From contig CAVPZW010000002.1 of assembly GCA_963710315.1 (NCBI GenBank), positions 62,001-126,000 of the forward strand: a DNA stretch of 64,000 nucleotides, in the 5' to 3' direction. How positions within the stretch are numbered: position 1 is the stretch's first letter; the number at the start of each line of letters is the position of its first letter. Made by a program: the position numbers and the translations under genes. The notes under the pieces are model-generated. The model was given only the letters and a program-made list of their open reading frames with translations. It was not told where the DNA came from and did not search any database. Source of the stretch: Palsa-360 sp963710315. Lineage in GTDB: Bacteria; Acidobacteriota; Terriglobia; Acidiferrales; UBA7541. Shown piece by piece: positions 18,726 to 31,636 of this stretch.

Positions 18726-21010
18726 TTATTTCAACGGCATCGCCGTTTCCAATGCAACTGTTTTTTCCTTTTGGCCCGTCAAATACTTGGCCAGCATTTC
18801 ATCCAGCTCCACCGGGCGAAGCGGTTTTGCGAGGTATCCATCCATTCCCACCGCGAGGCATCGCTCGCGATCGCCCTTCATGGCATGGGCCGTCAGTGCG
18901 ATGACCGGTGTGCGATGGCGGCCTTCGCGCTGTTCCAATTGCCGGATGGCCGTGGTGGCTTCCAGTCCATCCATTTCCGGCATCTGCACGTCCATCAGAA
19001 TCAGGTCGAATGTCCCATCCTCAAACCGTTTCAAAACTTCGTGCCCGTTAGCGGCGAAAACCACCCGGTGATGTCTCTTCTTGAGTAGCCGCCCGGCAAG
19101 CTTTTGGTTAACGGCATTATCCTCGGCCAGAAGTATGCGCAGAGATGCAGTGGGTTCCGCCGCGCCCAACAACGAGTATCGAGTAATCAGCTGCTGTTCG
19201 CTGCTTGCAGGGCCGCCCCCGAGTGCTCTGCGGACTGCCGCCAGCAACTCGGATTGCCGCACGGGTTTCAAGAGATAAGCGGCCACGCCCAACTCCCGGC
19301 AACGCGAGCCATCTCCTCGCTGCCCGATGCAAGTCAGGACCAAAATAGTGGTGGACGAAAATTCCCGATGATTGCGGACCATTTCAACGAATTTGAAGCC
19401 GTCCATCACCGGCATTGCAAGGTCCGTGAGAATTAATGAATATGGCACGCCTTCGCCAAGAGCGTTGGAAAGCTCACGCAAGGCCTCCTCGCCCGTTTCC
19501 ATCGCGACGCACTTCATTCCCCAACTCTCCAGCATGGTCCCGAGGATGCGCCGGCTGGCGGCGTTATCATCCACGATAAGCACTTTGATTCCTTTCAAGG
19601 TTGCCGTGGAGGTCTCCGCGGACAATTCCGAGGCGTTCAGATTCGATAGGGGCAGTTGAATCGTGAAATGGAACCGGGCGCCTTTTCCCAACTCGCTTTC
19701 CACCCAAATCCTTCAGCCCATCATTTCCACCAGCCGCTTGCAGATGGAGAGCCCCAGGCCCGTGCCGCCATATTTTCGAGTGGTGGATGCGTCGGCCTGT
19801 GTGAAAGCCTCAAAAATCGATTCGCACTTCTCGGGCGGCAAGCCGATCCCGGTATCTGAAACGACGAAGTATGCGGTGCACTCTTCGCCGCTCACTTCGT
19901 CCATTTGAACGGACAGATGGGAGTTTCCTCGGAGTGAGCCGAGGACATGGCCAATTCAACGGGGAATTCGCGCCCCTGGCGATTTCTTGCCACGGTATCG
20001 ACGGGGTCGAGCGAACATGTATTGGCGAATGGGGCCAAAAAGTCGCGAACCTCCAGCAGCTCGCCGCCCTGGCGGCACTCCAGCAGGTCCGCTAGCGATT
20101 TTCCGCGCAGCTCCGAGCGTTTCCATCCGAACATGATTTCGGCGCGCGAGTTGCAATCCACAATCGTTCCCAGTGAGTCAATTCCAACGAAGGCGTCGAA
20201 AGCCATATCGACGATCAAGCGATAGCGCTGCTCGCTGGACTCCAGTTTGTGGGCCTGAACGGAGAAGCGGCGGTCCACCAGCGAAGTGAGGATGACGGTC
20301 CCAAGGGCAAAAAGCGTAACGATAACAATCACCACGATGCCCAGCGACGAAATGCTGACGGCATGCGACATGCTCCCCTCGATATTGGGTTGGCTGGTAA
20401 AGCTGGCGGCGGCCATTCCCGTGCAGTGCATCACGGGGATCGCTCCGCCCATCACCAGCCCCGTGAGGGTTTTCTTCCAACCGTCTCCAGTTATTTCTTT
20501 TCGGAAATCGAATGCTAAAAAATGGGCCACGAAGGAAATCGCCACGGCGACGGCCACGGAGAGCATGACCAGCCGCGGAGAATAGTGGCACATGGCCGGC
20601 AGCCGCATGGCCGCCATTCCGATGTAGTGCATGGCGGCGATTCCCGCGCCCATAATCAAGCTGCCAGCCGCCGCTCGAAGTAATCCCATTTGCCGGCGGC
20701 TTACCGCGAAAAGGGCCGCCGCGGATGCCAGTATGGGGGCCAGGAGCGAAAGCAGCACGGTGGGCTAATCGTATTCAACGGGGATGGGCAAGCGAAGGGC
20801 GAGCATGCCCACGTAGTGCATCGACCAAATGCCGAGGCCCATTGCCGAAGCGCCGCCACTCAACCAAAGCAAACGCATGCGGCCACGCGAGGAAGTGAGG
20901 CGTCCTGCCAAGTCAAGCGCGGCATAGGATGCGAGTATCGCCAGGAGAACCGACAGGGCTACCAGCCAGTGGTCGTAGGAAGTGGCAATCATGGTGCCTG
21001 AATGTGTCAC
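18726..21010 (-). pseudogene. MHYT-sensor hybrid histidine kinase, wrecked
   Basis: Four pieces of one gene lie in order. The MHYT membrane sensor (21010-20765 and on) has repeated HY motifs (IWSMHYVGMLA, IAAMHYIGMAA). A PAS domain (RYRLIVDMAFDAFVGID) follows, then the C-terminal half of an HATPase domain (VVSDTGIGLPPEK, YGGTGLGLSI), then two receiver domains (VLIVDDN...ILTDLAMP; ILLAEDN...ILMDVQMP). Lesions: an in-frame TAG at 20765 where relatives have Trp (VEYD-W-PTVLL), an in-frame TGA at 19713 (MMG-[G]-RIWVE), and a junction at about 19892-19905 where the whole HisKA domain and the ATPase N-box are missing (about 175 codons compared with the intact neighbour) and the frame changes. No working kinase can be made. 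Confidence 0.88.
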
Positions 21011-21161
21011 GCGTTCACCTCAACAATTTGTCAGATCGGCCCGGACTGGTTTGCCACATAGAATGTGCGGCGGAAGCCAATGGCCGATGAAAGGTTCTCA
21101 AATTCATGAAATACGGAAATACCAGCCCCGTTTCTCGAGGTCAGAAAAAGGGAGCACCTTG

Positions 21162-24245
<3,084 letters not shown>

Positions 24246-24526
24246 CAGCCGTGTCTCCCCTTATTCCCGGGGCCGGAACGCATTTCTCTTTCAGCCGCCG
24301 CCTGCACACCCATTCGCAAACAGATATTCATCACCCATATCGGCCAATCTTATTAAGTTGTTCAGTGATTTCGGTTTGAGGGTGCCGCAAGAATGAATCG
24401 GTGTTGTAGAAATGGATACGGGTTTCAAAAAGGGAGCGTTACTTCCGTAGAGGGCGAAATAACTATGTGCAATATCGGGTCAAACAGGCCGAAACGGGCC
24501 AGCCGCGCCCTCGATAGGGAAGCAGT
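24246..24526. other. intergenic gap upstream of the sensor kinase
   Basis: It probably contains the minus-strand kinase promoter and the leuD 3' end. An AT-rich patch (TCTTATTAAGTTGTTCAG) lies near 24347. I see no gene. Confidence 0.3.
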
Positions 24527-25165
24527 CTAGTTTCGGGATGCGTATTTTGCGTCCACAGGGGAGTACATTGTGGCGCCTGGATGGTGCGATTTCTCGTAAT
24601 CGGCGATCTTGGCCTCGTGCTTCAGTGTCAGGCCGATGTCGTCGAGCCCTTCCAGCAAGAGATGCTTCCGGAATTCGGCGATTTCAAAGCGGTACAGCAA
24701 ATCTGCGGCATCGGAAATAATCTGCGCCGGTAAATCGACGGTCAGGGAGTATCCCTCTTGTTTCTCCGCGCGGCGAAAGAGTTCATCGATCTGCGCTTCC
24801 GGCAGTATTACAGGGAGAATTCCGTTCTTGAAGCAGTTGTTGTAGAAAATGTCGGCAAAGCTGGGCGCGATGAGGACGCGGAAACCGTAGTCGGCGATGG
24901 CCCACGGCGCATGTTCGCGGCTCGAACCGCAGCCAAAATCTGCGCGCGCCAGCAACATCGACGCGCCCTTATAGCGCGGCTAGTTCATGATGAAATCCGG
25001 ATTGGGCGTTTCGTCCGGCAGGTAGCGCCAATCATGGAACAGCACCTTGCCGTAGCCTTCCTTGGTCTGCAGCTTCAGGAATTGCTTGGGCACCATTTGG
25101 TCGGTGTCCACATTGACGCGGTCAAAGGGCAGAACCAATCCAGTATGTTTTGAAAATGGCTTCAT
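24527..25165 (-). CDS. leuD: 3-isopropylmalate dehydratase small subunit, with an internal amber codon
   Basis: The small (swivel) subunit of isopropylmalate isomerase, about 212 codons. It begins LVLPFDRVNVDTDQMVPKQF, continues FHDWRYLPDETPNPDFIMN, then meets TAG at 24980-24982, and resumes in the same frame with PRYKGASMLLARADFGCGSS and REHAPWAIADYGFRV to the end. Relatives usually have Gln (or another residue) at the stop position, so CAG to TAG is the simplest change. The downstream part could restart at ATG 24958 but would lack the N-terminal third. Other genes here end in TAG (hrcA, grpE, the aldolase), so TAG is not recoded genome-wide. leuC lies just upstream. Confidence 0.82.
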
Positions 25166-25180
25166 GTTGTCTCCGTTCCC

Positions 25181-25255
25181 AGTAGCGCGGGCTTTAGCCT
25201 GCGGGGTTTCGTCCTTGCAAGTAGCAAAATCCGCAGGCTGAAGCCCGCGCTACTT
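25181..25255. repeat. REP-like palindrome, copy 4, inside the leuC-leuD operon
   Basis: The arms AGTAGCGCGGGCTTTAGCCT and its complement are nearly perfect. The copy starts 2 bases after the leuC stop and ends 16 bases before the leuD start, so the leuC-leuD transcript would carry this hairpin between the two subunit genes. Confidence 0.85.
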
Positions 25256-25257
25256 AT

Positions 25258-26679
25258 TTATTCCGTCGCTTCCACGTTCCACTCGCGCACGTCCACGAAG
25301 TGTCCTGCAATCGCCGCGGCTGCGGCCATGATCGGGCTGACCAGGTGTGTGCGGCTGTCTTTTCCTTGGCGGCCTTCGAAATTGCGGTTGGAAGTGCTTG
25401 CGGCGCGTTCTCCGGGCAGCAGGACATCCGGATTCATGGCGATGCACATGCTGCATCCCGCGTCGCGCCATTCGAATCCGGCGTCGCGGAAAATTTTGTC
25501 CAGCCCTTCGGCCTCGGCCTTTTCCTTGATGGTCATGGAGCCGGGAACAATGAGCGCTCCCTTCAGATTCTTGGCGATGTGCTTGCCCGCAACCACACGA
25601 GCGGCGGCCCTCAAATCGTTGATGCGCGAATTGGTGCAGGAGCCGATGAAGACGCGGTCCACGGGAACATCCACCAGCGCCGTACCAGCCTTCAGGCCCA
25701 TGTACGTCAACGCCCGCTCGGCGGCTTTCTGGTCGTCCGGATCGCGGAATGAGCCCGGATCGGGCACGCGGTCCGTTACGCTCGCGACCATTCCCGGGTT
25801 CGTGCCCCAGGTGACTTGCGGCGCCAGCGTGGAAGCATCCAGCTCAACCGTGGCGTCGAATTTCGCTCCCGGATCACTGGCCAATGCCTTCCATTTTTGC
25901 ACCGCTTCCGGAAACTCTTTTCCGCGCGGGACGTAGGGACACCCTTCCATGTAGGCAAAGGTAGTGTCGTCGGGCGCGATCATCCCGGCGCGCGCGCCGC
26001 CTTCGATGGACATGTTGCACACGGTCATGCGGCCGTCCATGGAGAGCGCGCGAATGGCTTCCCCTGCATACTCGATCACGTGGCCCGTGCCGCCGCCGAT
26101 ACCTATCTTTCCGATGATGGCCAGAATGATGTCCTTGGCCGAGACGCCCCTGTTGCGCTTTCCGTTGACCACGATGTGCATGGTCTTGGATTCGTATTGC
26201 ACCATGCACTGCGTGGCCAGCACGTGTTCCACTTCGCTGGTTCCGATGCCGAAGGCAAGCGTGCCAAACGCGCCGTGCGTCGATGTATGGCTGTCGCCGC
26301 ACACCAGTGTCTGCCCCGGCTGAGTGAGGCCCAGCTCAGGTCCGATCACGTGCACGATGCCCTGGTTGTGGCTGAACATGTCGAACAGAGTGATGCCGCT
26401 TTCGCGGCAGTTGCGTTCCAGGGCGGCAAATTGCCCGCTGGCGTCTTTGTCCAGGATCGGCAGGTTGCGCTCCTTGGTGGGGACCGAGTGGTCCATGACG
26501 GCAAAGGTCAGATCGGGGCGGCGCACTTTGCGGCCGGCGGCCTTCAGTCCGGCAAAGGCCTGCGGAGAGGTCACTTCATGGACGAGGTGACGGTCGATGA
26601 AAATGAGCGATGGCTCGCCGGGCGCCTCGCGCACCAGGTGCGATTCCCAAATTTTCCGGTACATCGTTCGCGGATTCAT
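25258..26679 (-). CDS. leuC: 3-isopropylmalate dehydratase large subunit
   Basis: A 473-aa aconitase-family enzyme that isomerises 2-isopropylmalate to 3-isopropylmalate in leucine synthesis, working with LeuD. The [4Fe-4S] cysteines are in FIGSCTNSRINDL and GCSMCIAMNPD. Other family motifs are DRHLVHEVTSPQAF, VCGDSHTSTHGAFG and SIEGGARAGMIAPD. I chose the start at 26679 (MNPRTMYRKIWE); the longer frame to 26826 adds AT-rich, non-homologous sequence. The bacterial-type length fits. leuD follows after a palindromic repeat. Confidence 0.94.
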   Translation of the reverse strand: MNPRTMYRKIWESHLVREAPGEPSLIFIDRHLVHEVTSPQAFAGLKAAGRKVRRPDLTFAVMDHSVPTKERNLPILDKDASGQFAALERNCRESGITLFDMFSHNQGIVHVIGPELGLTQPGQTLVCGDSHTSTHGAFGTLAFGIGTSEVEHVLATQCMVQYESKTMHIVVNGKRNRGVSAKDIILAIIGKIGIGGGTGHVIEYAGEAIRALSMDGRMTVCNMSIEGGARAGMIAPDDTTFAYMEGCPYVPRGKEFPEAVQKWKALASDPGAKFDATVELDASTLAPQVTWGTNPGMVASVTDRVPDPGSFRDPDDQKAAERALTYMGLKAGTALVDVPVDRVFIGSCTNSRINDLRAAARVVAGKHIAKNLKGALIVPGSMTIKEKAEAEGLDKIFRDAGFEWRDAGCSMCIAMNPDVLLPGERAASTSNRNFEGRQGKDSRTHLVSPIMAAAAAIAGHFVDVREWNVEATE

Positions 26680-27154
26680 ATTTGTGCATCCTAATTTAGC
26701 AGGACTTGGCGCGGCGCGCCGGGCCGAATCATATGGACGGCGCCCCGAGGCTTGGTAATCTCGCGCAGAGAGTATTTGACCCTGAATAAAGATGCAAATC
26801 AAATTTATAATGATTGTAAACGCCATAAGCGCAAGTTATAGGAGAAATGGCAATCGATGAGCGCCTTATCGGCCTCAATTGATCTTGCTTGCGAAAATAA
26901 AAACAATTTTGTCATTCCGAGAGAAGCGAGGAATCTCTCTTCGGTTCGGTCCGACAAAAGAAAGAGAGATTCCTCGCTTCGCTGGGAATGACAAATTCGA
27001 GGGTCAATCGGCGGCTAGTCGAGGCGAAGTTGCTCACTGGAAAACGCCGCGCATTTCCGAGGGTGCGCCGGCCAATGCAGTGAGTGGTATAATCTTCGAG
27101 CGGATCGGTCTGGGCAAGCGGCGTAAGGTAGCCGGCTTAAGAGGAGTGAAGATC
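26680..27154. other. divergent intergenic region between leuC and the HtrA gene
   Basis: It holds an AT-rich block at about 26780-26830, a likely site for the minus-strand leuC promoter, and the 87-bp palindrome at 26908-26994. No gene is seen; the upstream extension of the protease frame runs through the repeat and is rejected. Confidence 0.45.
26908..26994. repeat. MITE core palindrome without outer ends
   Basis: TTTGTCATTCCGAGAGAAGC and its near complement form a long hairpin of the same core sequence (GTCATTCCGAGCG...GAATCTCTC) as the interior of the elements at 11615 and 49095. The outer CAGGCTGCGGAAAAA ends are missing, so this is either an older core-only form or a related repeat. Confidence 0.8.
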
Positions 27155-28756
27155 ATGGGCACGCAACTGCGGGAATTTGCCACCTGGGCACGCAATCGAA
27201 AGATCATGGCGACACTGCTGGTCACCGTGACGCTGGCCATCGGCATGCTGATCGGCACAATCATCTCCGGCCATGCTGGCGCGGCGCATCCCCAGGGAGT
27301 GGTTGGAGGCACGCCGCTGGCCATTCCCGATCCCGTGCAGCTTTCCAGCGCTTTCGCCACCATCGTCAAGCAGGTGCAGCCCGCCGTTGTGAATATTTCA
27401 ACCACACAGGTGATCGAGCAGCGCGGCAAAGGACACGGCGCGCCTTCGCAGCGTAACCGCGGCGGTGAATTGGGGCCGCCTGACGATCAAGATCAGGACC
27501 AGCAGCCGTTTCAGGATTTCTTCAACCGTTTTTTCGATTTCCCGGATCAAGGCCCCACGGCGGAACGCAGCCTAGGCTCCGGCGTGATCGTCGATAAGAA
27601 GGGTTTTGTTCTGACCAATCATCACGTGGTGGACGGCGCAACAAAGGTTCAAATCACGCTGAATGGGGAACAGACGCAATACACTGCCAAGATTGTGGGC
27701 ATCGACGAAGAGACCGATCTGGCGATTTTGAAAATCGATGTGGGCCACGACCTTCCCTTTGCAAAACTCGGCAATTCCGATTCCGTGCAAGTGGGCGACT
27801 GGGCCCTGGCCATCGGCAATCCGTTTGGATTCCTGCAGGGTAGCGTCACCGCCGGAATCATCAGCGCCAAGGATCGCGGCAACGTGGGCCAGCAGTTTCA
27901 ACGATTCCTGCAAACCGATGCGGCCATCAATCCCGGAAATTCCGGAGGGCCGCTTGTGAATATGGCCGGGCAGGTGATTGGCATCAACACGGCCATCATT
28001 ACCGGAGGACACGGAAACGAAGGCGTGGGCTTTGCGCTGCCTTCCAACACCGCCATCGGCGTGTACAACCAAATTATTGCCAACGGCAAAGTGACGCGCG
28101 GTTCGATTGGTGTGAGCTTTACGGAAACGCAGGGCAGCAATCCAATTGTGCTGAAGGAACTGGGCGCCTCGTACGGAATTGTATTGCAGCGCGTTGAGCC
28201 GGGAAGCCCCGCGGAAAAGGCGGGCTTGAAATCGGGCGATGTGGTGACCAGCGTGAACGGGAAGCCTGTGCATACTGGAAACGATCTTGTGAATCCGATC
28301 GCGCAAACGCCGGTGGGCAATTCCGTGCAGGTCACTTATGTTCGCGACAAGAAGGAACACCAAGCCTCCATCACCGTCGCCGACCGCACCAAGCTGTTTC
28401 CGGATCGCACGGCCAATGGCGGCGAGAGCGAGAGCGGGCCAACGCCTGTAGAGTTCGGCCTGCGCCTCGAAGACCTCGGCACCGACCGCGCACGCCGCGC
28501 CGGCTACGAGAACATGAAGGGCGCGTTGGTCACGGCCGTCGACCCGGCAAGCTTCGCCGAAGATACGGGCTTTGCCCGCGGTGACGTCATCACCGAGGTC
28601 AATCACGTGGCGGTAAACTCCGTGGCCGAGTATCGCCGCGCCGTTTCCGGCCTGAAGCCGGGAGAAAATGTTTTGTTCAAAGTCCTGCGGCGATCGGGCA
28701 GCGACCAGTTCGACACGGTCTATTTGGCCGGAGTTGTTCCAGCCCCTGAGCAGTAG
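27155..28756 (+). CDS. degP: HtrA/DegP-like periplasmic serine protease
   Basis: A 533-aa trypsin-fold protease with two PDZ domains. An N-terminal membrane segment (TLLVTVTLAIGMLIGTII) anchors or exports it. The triad is His in LTNHHVVDGA, Asp in DEETDLAILKID and Ser in NPGNSGGPLVN. PDZ1 begins YGIVLQRVEPGSPAEKAG and PDZ2 GALVTAVDPASFAEDTG. An acidic, Gln-rich loop (DDQDQDQQPFQDF) precedes the protease domain. It degrades misfolded envelope proteins. I chose the start at 27155 because GAGGAG lies 8 bases upstream; the frame open from 26879 is repeat-derived. Confidence 0.93.
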   Translation: MGTQLREFATWARNRKIMATLLVTVTLAIGMLIGTIISGHAGAAHPQGVVGGTPLAIPDPVQLSSAFATIVKQVQPAVVNISTTQVIEQRGKGHGAPSQRNRGGELGPPDDQDQDQQPFQDFFNRFFDFPDQGPTAERSLGSGVIVDKKGFVLTNHHVVDGATKVQITLNGEQTQYTAKIVGIDEETDLAILKIDVGHDLPFAKLGNSDSVQVGDWALAIGNPFGFLQGSVTAGIISAKDRGNVGQQFQRFLQTDAAINPGNSGGPLVNMAGQVIGINTAIITGGHGNEGVGFALPSNTAIGVYNQIIANGKVTRGSIGVSFTETQGSNPIVLKELGASYGIVLQRVEPGSPAEKAGLKSGDVVTSVNGKPVHTGNDLVNPIAQTPVGNSVQVTYVRDKKEHQASITVADRTKLFPDRTANGGESESGPTPVEFGLRLEDLGTDRARRAGYENMKGALVTAVDPASFAEDTGFARGDVITEVNHVAVNSVAEYRRAVSGLKPGENVLFKVLRRSGSDQFDTVYLAGVVPAPEQ

Positions 28757-28787
28757 CTCGGGCTGATTCTGAAACGATGAACAAGCG

Positions 28788-29234
28788 ATGAGCAAACGAA
28801 GCTGGCTGATTTTCTTTGGGGCCGCCCTCTTGGTGAGCGCGGCGCCCATTGTGTCCGCTGCGGCCCGTCCGGGCGCGACGCAGAGTTCCTCTACTGCCTC
28901 AAAAAAGAAAAAAAAGAAGACCGCTTCCTCAAATACCAAAGTCAAAGCCAAGTCCAAGGGGCAAACAGCCCCCACCCCGGACCGCATCAAGGAAATTCAG
29001 TCCGCCCTGCAAAAAGATGGCTCTTACCAGGGCGAGCCCAATGGCAAGTGGGACGCCGCCACCGTGGAAGCAATGAAAAAGTATCAGGATAAGAACGGGT
29101 TCAACCCAACAGGGAAGATTGACGCTGGGTCGCTGAATAAACTCGGGTTGGGTTCCGAAACTGCGGGCAAAGGCGCTCCGGTGCCGGCTGCCTCATCTTC
29201 GGTGTCGCCCGCCGATCCGCACGCCAAGCAATAA
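28788..29234 (+). CDS. exported peptidoglycan-binding domain protein
   Basis: A 148-aa protein with a signal peptide (WLIFFGAALLVSAAPIVSA), a Lys-run linker (KKKKKKTASS), and one PG_binding_1 domain at about 63-122 (IKEIQSALQKDGSYQGEPNG, WDAATVEAMKKYQDKNGF). It has no catalytic domain, so it probably only binds cell wall. It lies 31 bases after the HtrA stop and is likely co-transcribed with it. Confidence 0.83.
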   Translation: MSKRSWLIFFGAALLVSAAPIVSAAARPGATQSSSTASKKKKKKTASSNTKVKAKSKGQTAPTPDRIKEIQSALQKDGSYQGEPNGKWDAATVEAMKKYQDKNGFNPTGKIDAGSLNKLGLGSETAGKGAPVPAASSSVSPADPHAKQ

Positions 29235-29252
29235 CAATTTCTACTTTGTGTC

Positions 29253-30140
29253 TTACCTGCCGGAATTTTTGCCGCCGACAAGCCTGCTTACGTTGAGGTC
29301 AATGCCCCAGGAAAAGGTGTTGAACTCGAAGCTTATGCTGCGCGTATAACCCAAATCCAGGTTCAGATAGGGTTTGGGGCTGTAGGAGATCCCTGCTGTG
29401 AAGCCCTGATCGTAGTTGATGGAAGCAGGGCCTGTGGTGATGTGGCTGACTTCAAACACTCGCCCGTGCTGGCCGCCGGAGCCGACGGCTCCATTGAGCA
29501 CGTCGCGGCTGATAATCGTTTGCGTCCCCCACGGTGCAATATCGTATGCAGAAAGGGTCAGTGTGAGCGAAAGGGGCAGGTCCGCATCCACGCCCGCTTC
29601 GCCATGCACTAGATAGCCATACGTTATGAACGGGCGGTGGAAGAATTTTGTGTCCGAAATGCTGTTTGCCGGGCCGCCATCGATGAATGGCGTCAGAAAA
29701 TCGAAATGGTGCTCGAAGCGGTTGCTCCAGTCGAACGTGGCATGCTTGGTGCTGAAGCCTTTGTTGAAATCACCCGTTGGCAGTGTGCCGGTCAGAACCG
29801 TGGCGTAATTGAAGAAAGAGTTGTTCCGCGATGTCCCGAGCGTTACGTAAAAATTGCCGATGCCGTCGCTGATTCTCGCGCCAGTTGTGGAAATTGTGCG
29901 GTCCACATAGACGGGAATTCCGCTTCCCACGCTGAAGCGGCGGAAGTTGTAGGTCAGCGAGTTATTGATTTCCATGTCCTGGCCGCTGGAGCCGGTGCTG
30001 CCTTCAAAGGATTCGTTCCAGTCGAGAGTATTGTTGACCCTCGCCGTGGGTATGCTGGACCCTTGCGCGGCAGCGGTCGCCGCTACGCCAAAGCACACAA
30101 CGATCGGGAACAAACATTTGGTGAAGTTTTTGAGATTCAT
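29253..30140 (-). CDS. exported outer-membrane beta-barrel protein of unknown function
   Basis: A 295-aa protein with a signal peptide (CLFPIVVCFGVAATAAAQ) and alternating polar/hydrophobic strands throughout, such as NNSLTYNFRRFSVGSGIPVY, ATVLTGTLPTG and INYDQGFTAGISYSPKPYL. It ends in strands of aromatic-rich pattern (ISFEFNTFSWGIDLNVS), consistent with a barrel of roughly 10-14 strands. I cannot name the family; an uptake porin or transporter-like barrel is likely. It converges on the peptidoglycan-binding gene with 18 bases between stops. Confidence 0.6.
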   Translation of the reverse strand: MNLKNFTKCLFPIVVCFGVAATAAAQGSSIPTARVNNTLDWNESFEGSTGSSGQDMEINNSLTYNFRRFSVGSGIPVYVDRTISTTGARISDGIGNFYVTLGTSRNNSFFNYATVLTGTLPTGDFNKGFSTKHATFDWSNRFEHHFDFLTPFIDGGPANSISDTKFFHRPFITYGYLVHGEAGVDADLPLSLTLTLSAYDIAPWGTQTIISRDVLNGAVGSGGQHGRVFEVSHITTGPASINYDQGFTAGISYSPKPYLNLDLGYTRSISFEFNTFSWGIDLNVSRLVGGKNSGR

Positions 30141-30289
30141 CGGTCGGAAGTACTCTCCAAATGGATTGGCAGGTGCTCGACGGATATTGGCTACCGTCGC
30201 CGGGGGAAGGTCACCCGTTCATTCTTCACCTTGTAATCCAATTTATCCGCTTCGATGCTCTCATGTAGTTATATACAGCAATGGATTGC

Positions 30290-31636
30290 CTAATTCGATA
30301 CCATTGTGTGAGTCTTGAGATCGACGGTGACCAGGTCGAATCGCGATTGAGCCAGCGTGGAATTGCCGACCTGATGAAAGCCGATCCGCAATTGCTCGGC
30401 ATCCACAGTAATTCTCAGATAACCATAATTGGTATCGTCATACTTCTCAAGCAGCAAACCGCCGACAGTTACCGCCGGTTTGACCTCGAGATAATCGACC
30501 CTTATGCCGTTATTTGGTTCCACCGCGGGATGGCCTTTGCTTCCACGAACCACGCGATTGACGTTGTGACCTCCGTCCCCGCACACCACAAATGGCACGT
30601 CGAATTCCTTTGCGCCAAATTTCACTGTCCTAGTGTAGCGCTGGTAGTTATGGGCGTGGGCGGAAAGGAATGCATGTGGATAAACACCCTGCTTCTTGCA
30701 AATAGTATCGATTTCGCGGAGCATGTCAGAACTACTACTGTGATTGCCGCCTCTTCCATTGCCTTTTGGCGGCGGAGAATAGCTGAATGGCGGGTGATGC
30801 ACCGCCACCAGGACTGCCCCCTGGTAGTCTTCGTCCTTGATACGCTTAAGTTGCGCATCCAGGTAGGACAATTGATGGTCTGGTACCGTATTCCAATACC
30901 CGCCTTGACTGGAAATGACTCCCGGATCCTCAAGAGAGTTCGAAAATAGCCCGATAATTCGAACGAAAGGGGCGTCTAAAGTGAAGTACACCCCAGGCTG
31001 GGTCATTGCCGTGCGATGCAGCGATCTTGCCTCCGGCGTGATGGTCAGGCCAGTCTCGCAAAAATTGCGCGAAAAGATTTCAAGCGGCTCTTGCCCTGGA
31101 GGGGTGCCGGGTGTGACGAACGAATCGTGATTGCCGGGAATGGCGAAGATGGGTAAGGGATAATCGCGAAAAGGTTCGTAGAATTGGTCGTAGTAATACT
31201 GAGCTTCACCGAAGTCATAGACCACATCGCCGAGATGAAACAGGAAAGCTGGATGGTTTGCCTGATCCGCGGTATGGCAGTCCGCGGCAAGTTGATCGGC
31301 TACGCCGATCTCGTTCTTATACTTCCCGGCATTGGACGCGCCCGAATCTCCCAAGGCATGAAAAATAATTTTCTTGGCTGTTTTGATTTGCTTTACAAGC
31401 TCTTGGCCGTGCGTCCCGTAAACGTCCGCGAGTTGCACAACATCGCCGTCGGCTATGCGTGATTTGTCGAAACCGACGACATCTTTCTTGAGTAAGTTCT
31501 GGATTGCCTTATAAAGCTCCTTGTCGGAGGGGTGCGTAGTGAGAAAACTGCCCGGATCGACTGTTTTGGTCGGCTCATTGAAAACTGGTTCGCGAAACAC
31601 GGGCTGCGGAATTGAAGTGTCCTTAGGCTTCGCCAT
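30290..31636 (-). CDS. calcineurin-like metallophosphoesterase
   Basis: A 448-aa metallophosphoesterase. Motifs in order: FHALGDSGAS (first metal site), FHLGDVVYDFGE (GDxxY, as in purple acid phosphatases), IPGNHDSF, VAVHHPPF and LSAHAHNYQR. No signal peptide is visible, unlike most relatives, so it may act in the cytosol. AAGGAGAG lies 7 bases before the ATG. The gene and its flanks look more AT-rich than the surroundings, which might point to transfer. Its neighbours (a barrel protein and an aldehyde dehydrogenase) do not suggest a substrate. Confidence 0.83.
   Translation of the reverse strand: MAKPKDTSIPQPVFREPVFNEPTKTVDPGSFLTTHPSDKELYKAIQNLLKKDVVGFDKSRIADGDVVQLADVYGTHGQELVKQIKTAKKIIFHALGDSGASNAGKYKNEIGVADQLAADCHTADQANHPAFLFHLGDVVYDFGEAQYYYDQFYEPFRDYPLPIFAIPGNHDSFVTPGTPPGQEPLEIFSRNFCETGLTITPEARSLHRTAMTQPGVYFTLDAPFVRIIGLFSNSLEDPGVISSQGGYWNTVPDHQLSYLDAQLKRIKDEDYQGAVLVAVHHPPFSYSPPPKGNGRGGNHSSSSDMLREIDTICKKQGVYPHAFLSAHAHNYQRYTRTVKFGAKEFDVPFVVCGDGGHNVNRVVRGSKGHPAVEPNNGIRVDYLEVKPAVTVGGLLLEKYDDTNYGYLRITVDAEQLRIGFHQVGNSTLAQSRFDLVTVDLKTHTMVSN

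Noticed and set aside
24980..24982. TAG recoded as an amino acid in this organism
   Set aside because: hrcA, grpE, the M16 protease and the LacD-type aldolase all end naturally at TAG with sensible C-termini.
27572..28990. 472-aa minus-strand frame over the HtrA gene
   Set aside because: Long only because of codon bias in the real plus-strand gene; no domain is visible.
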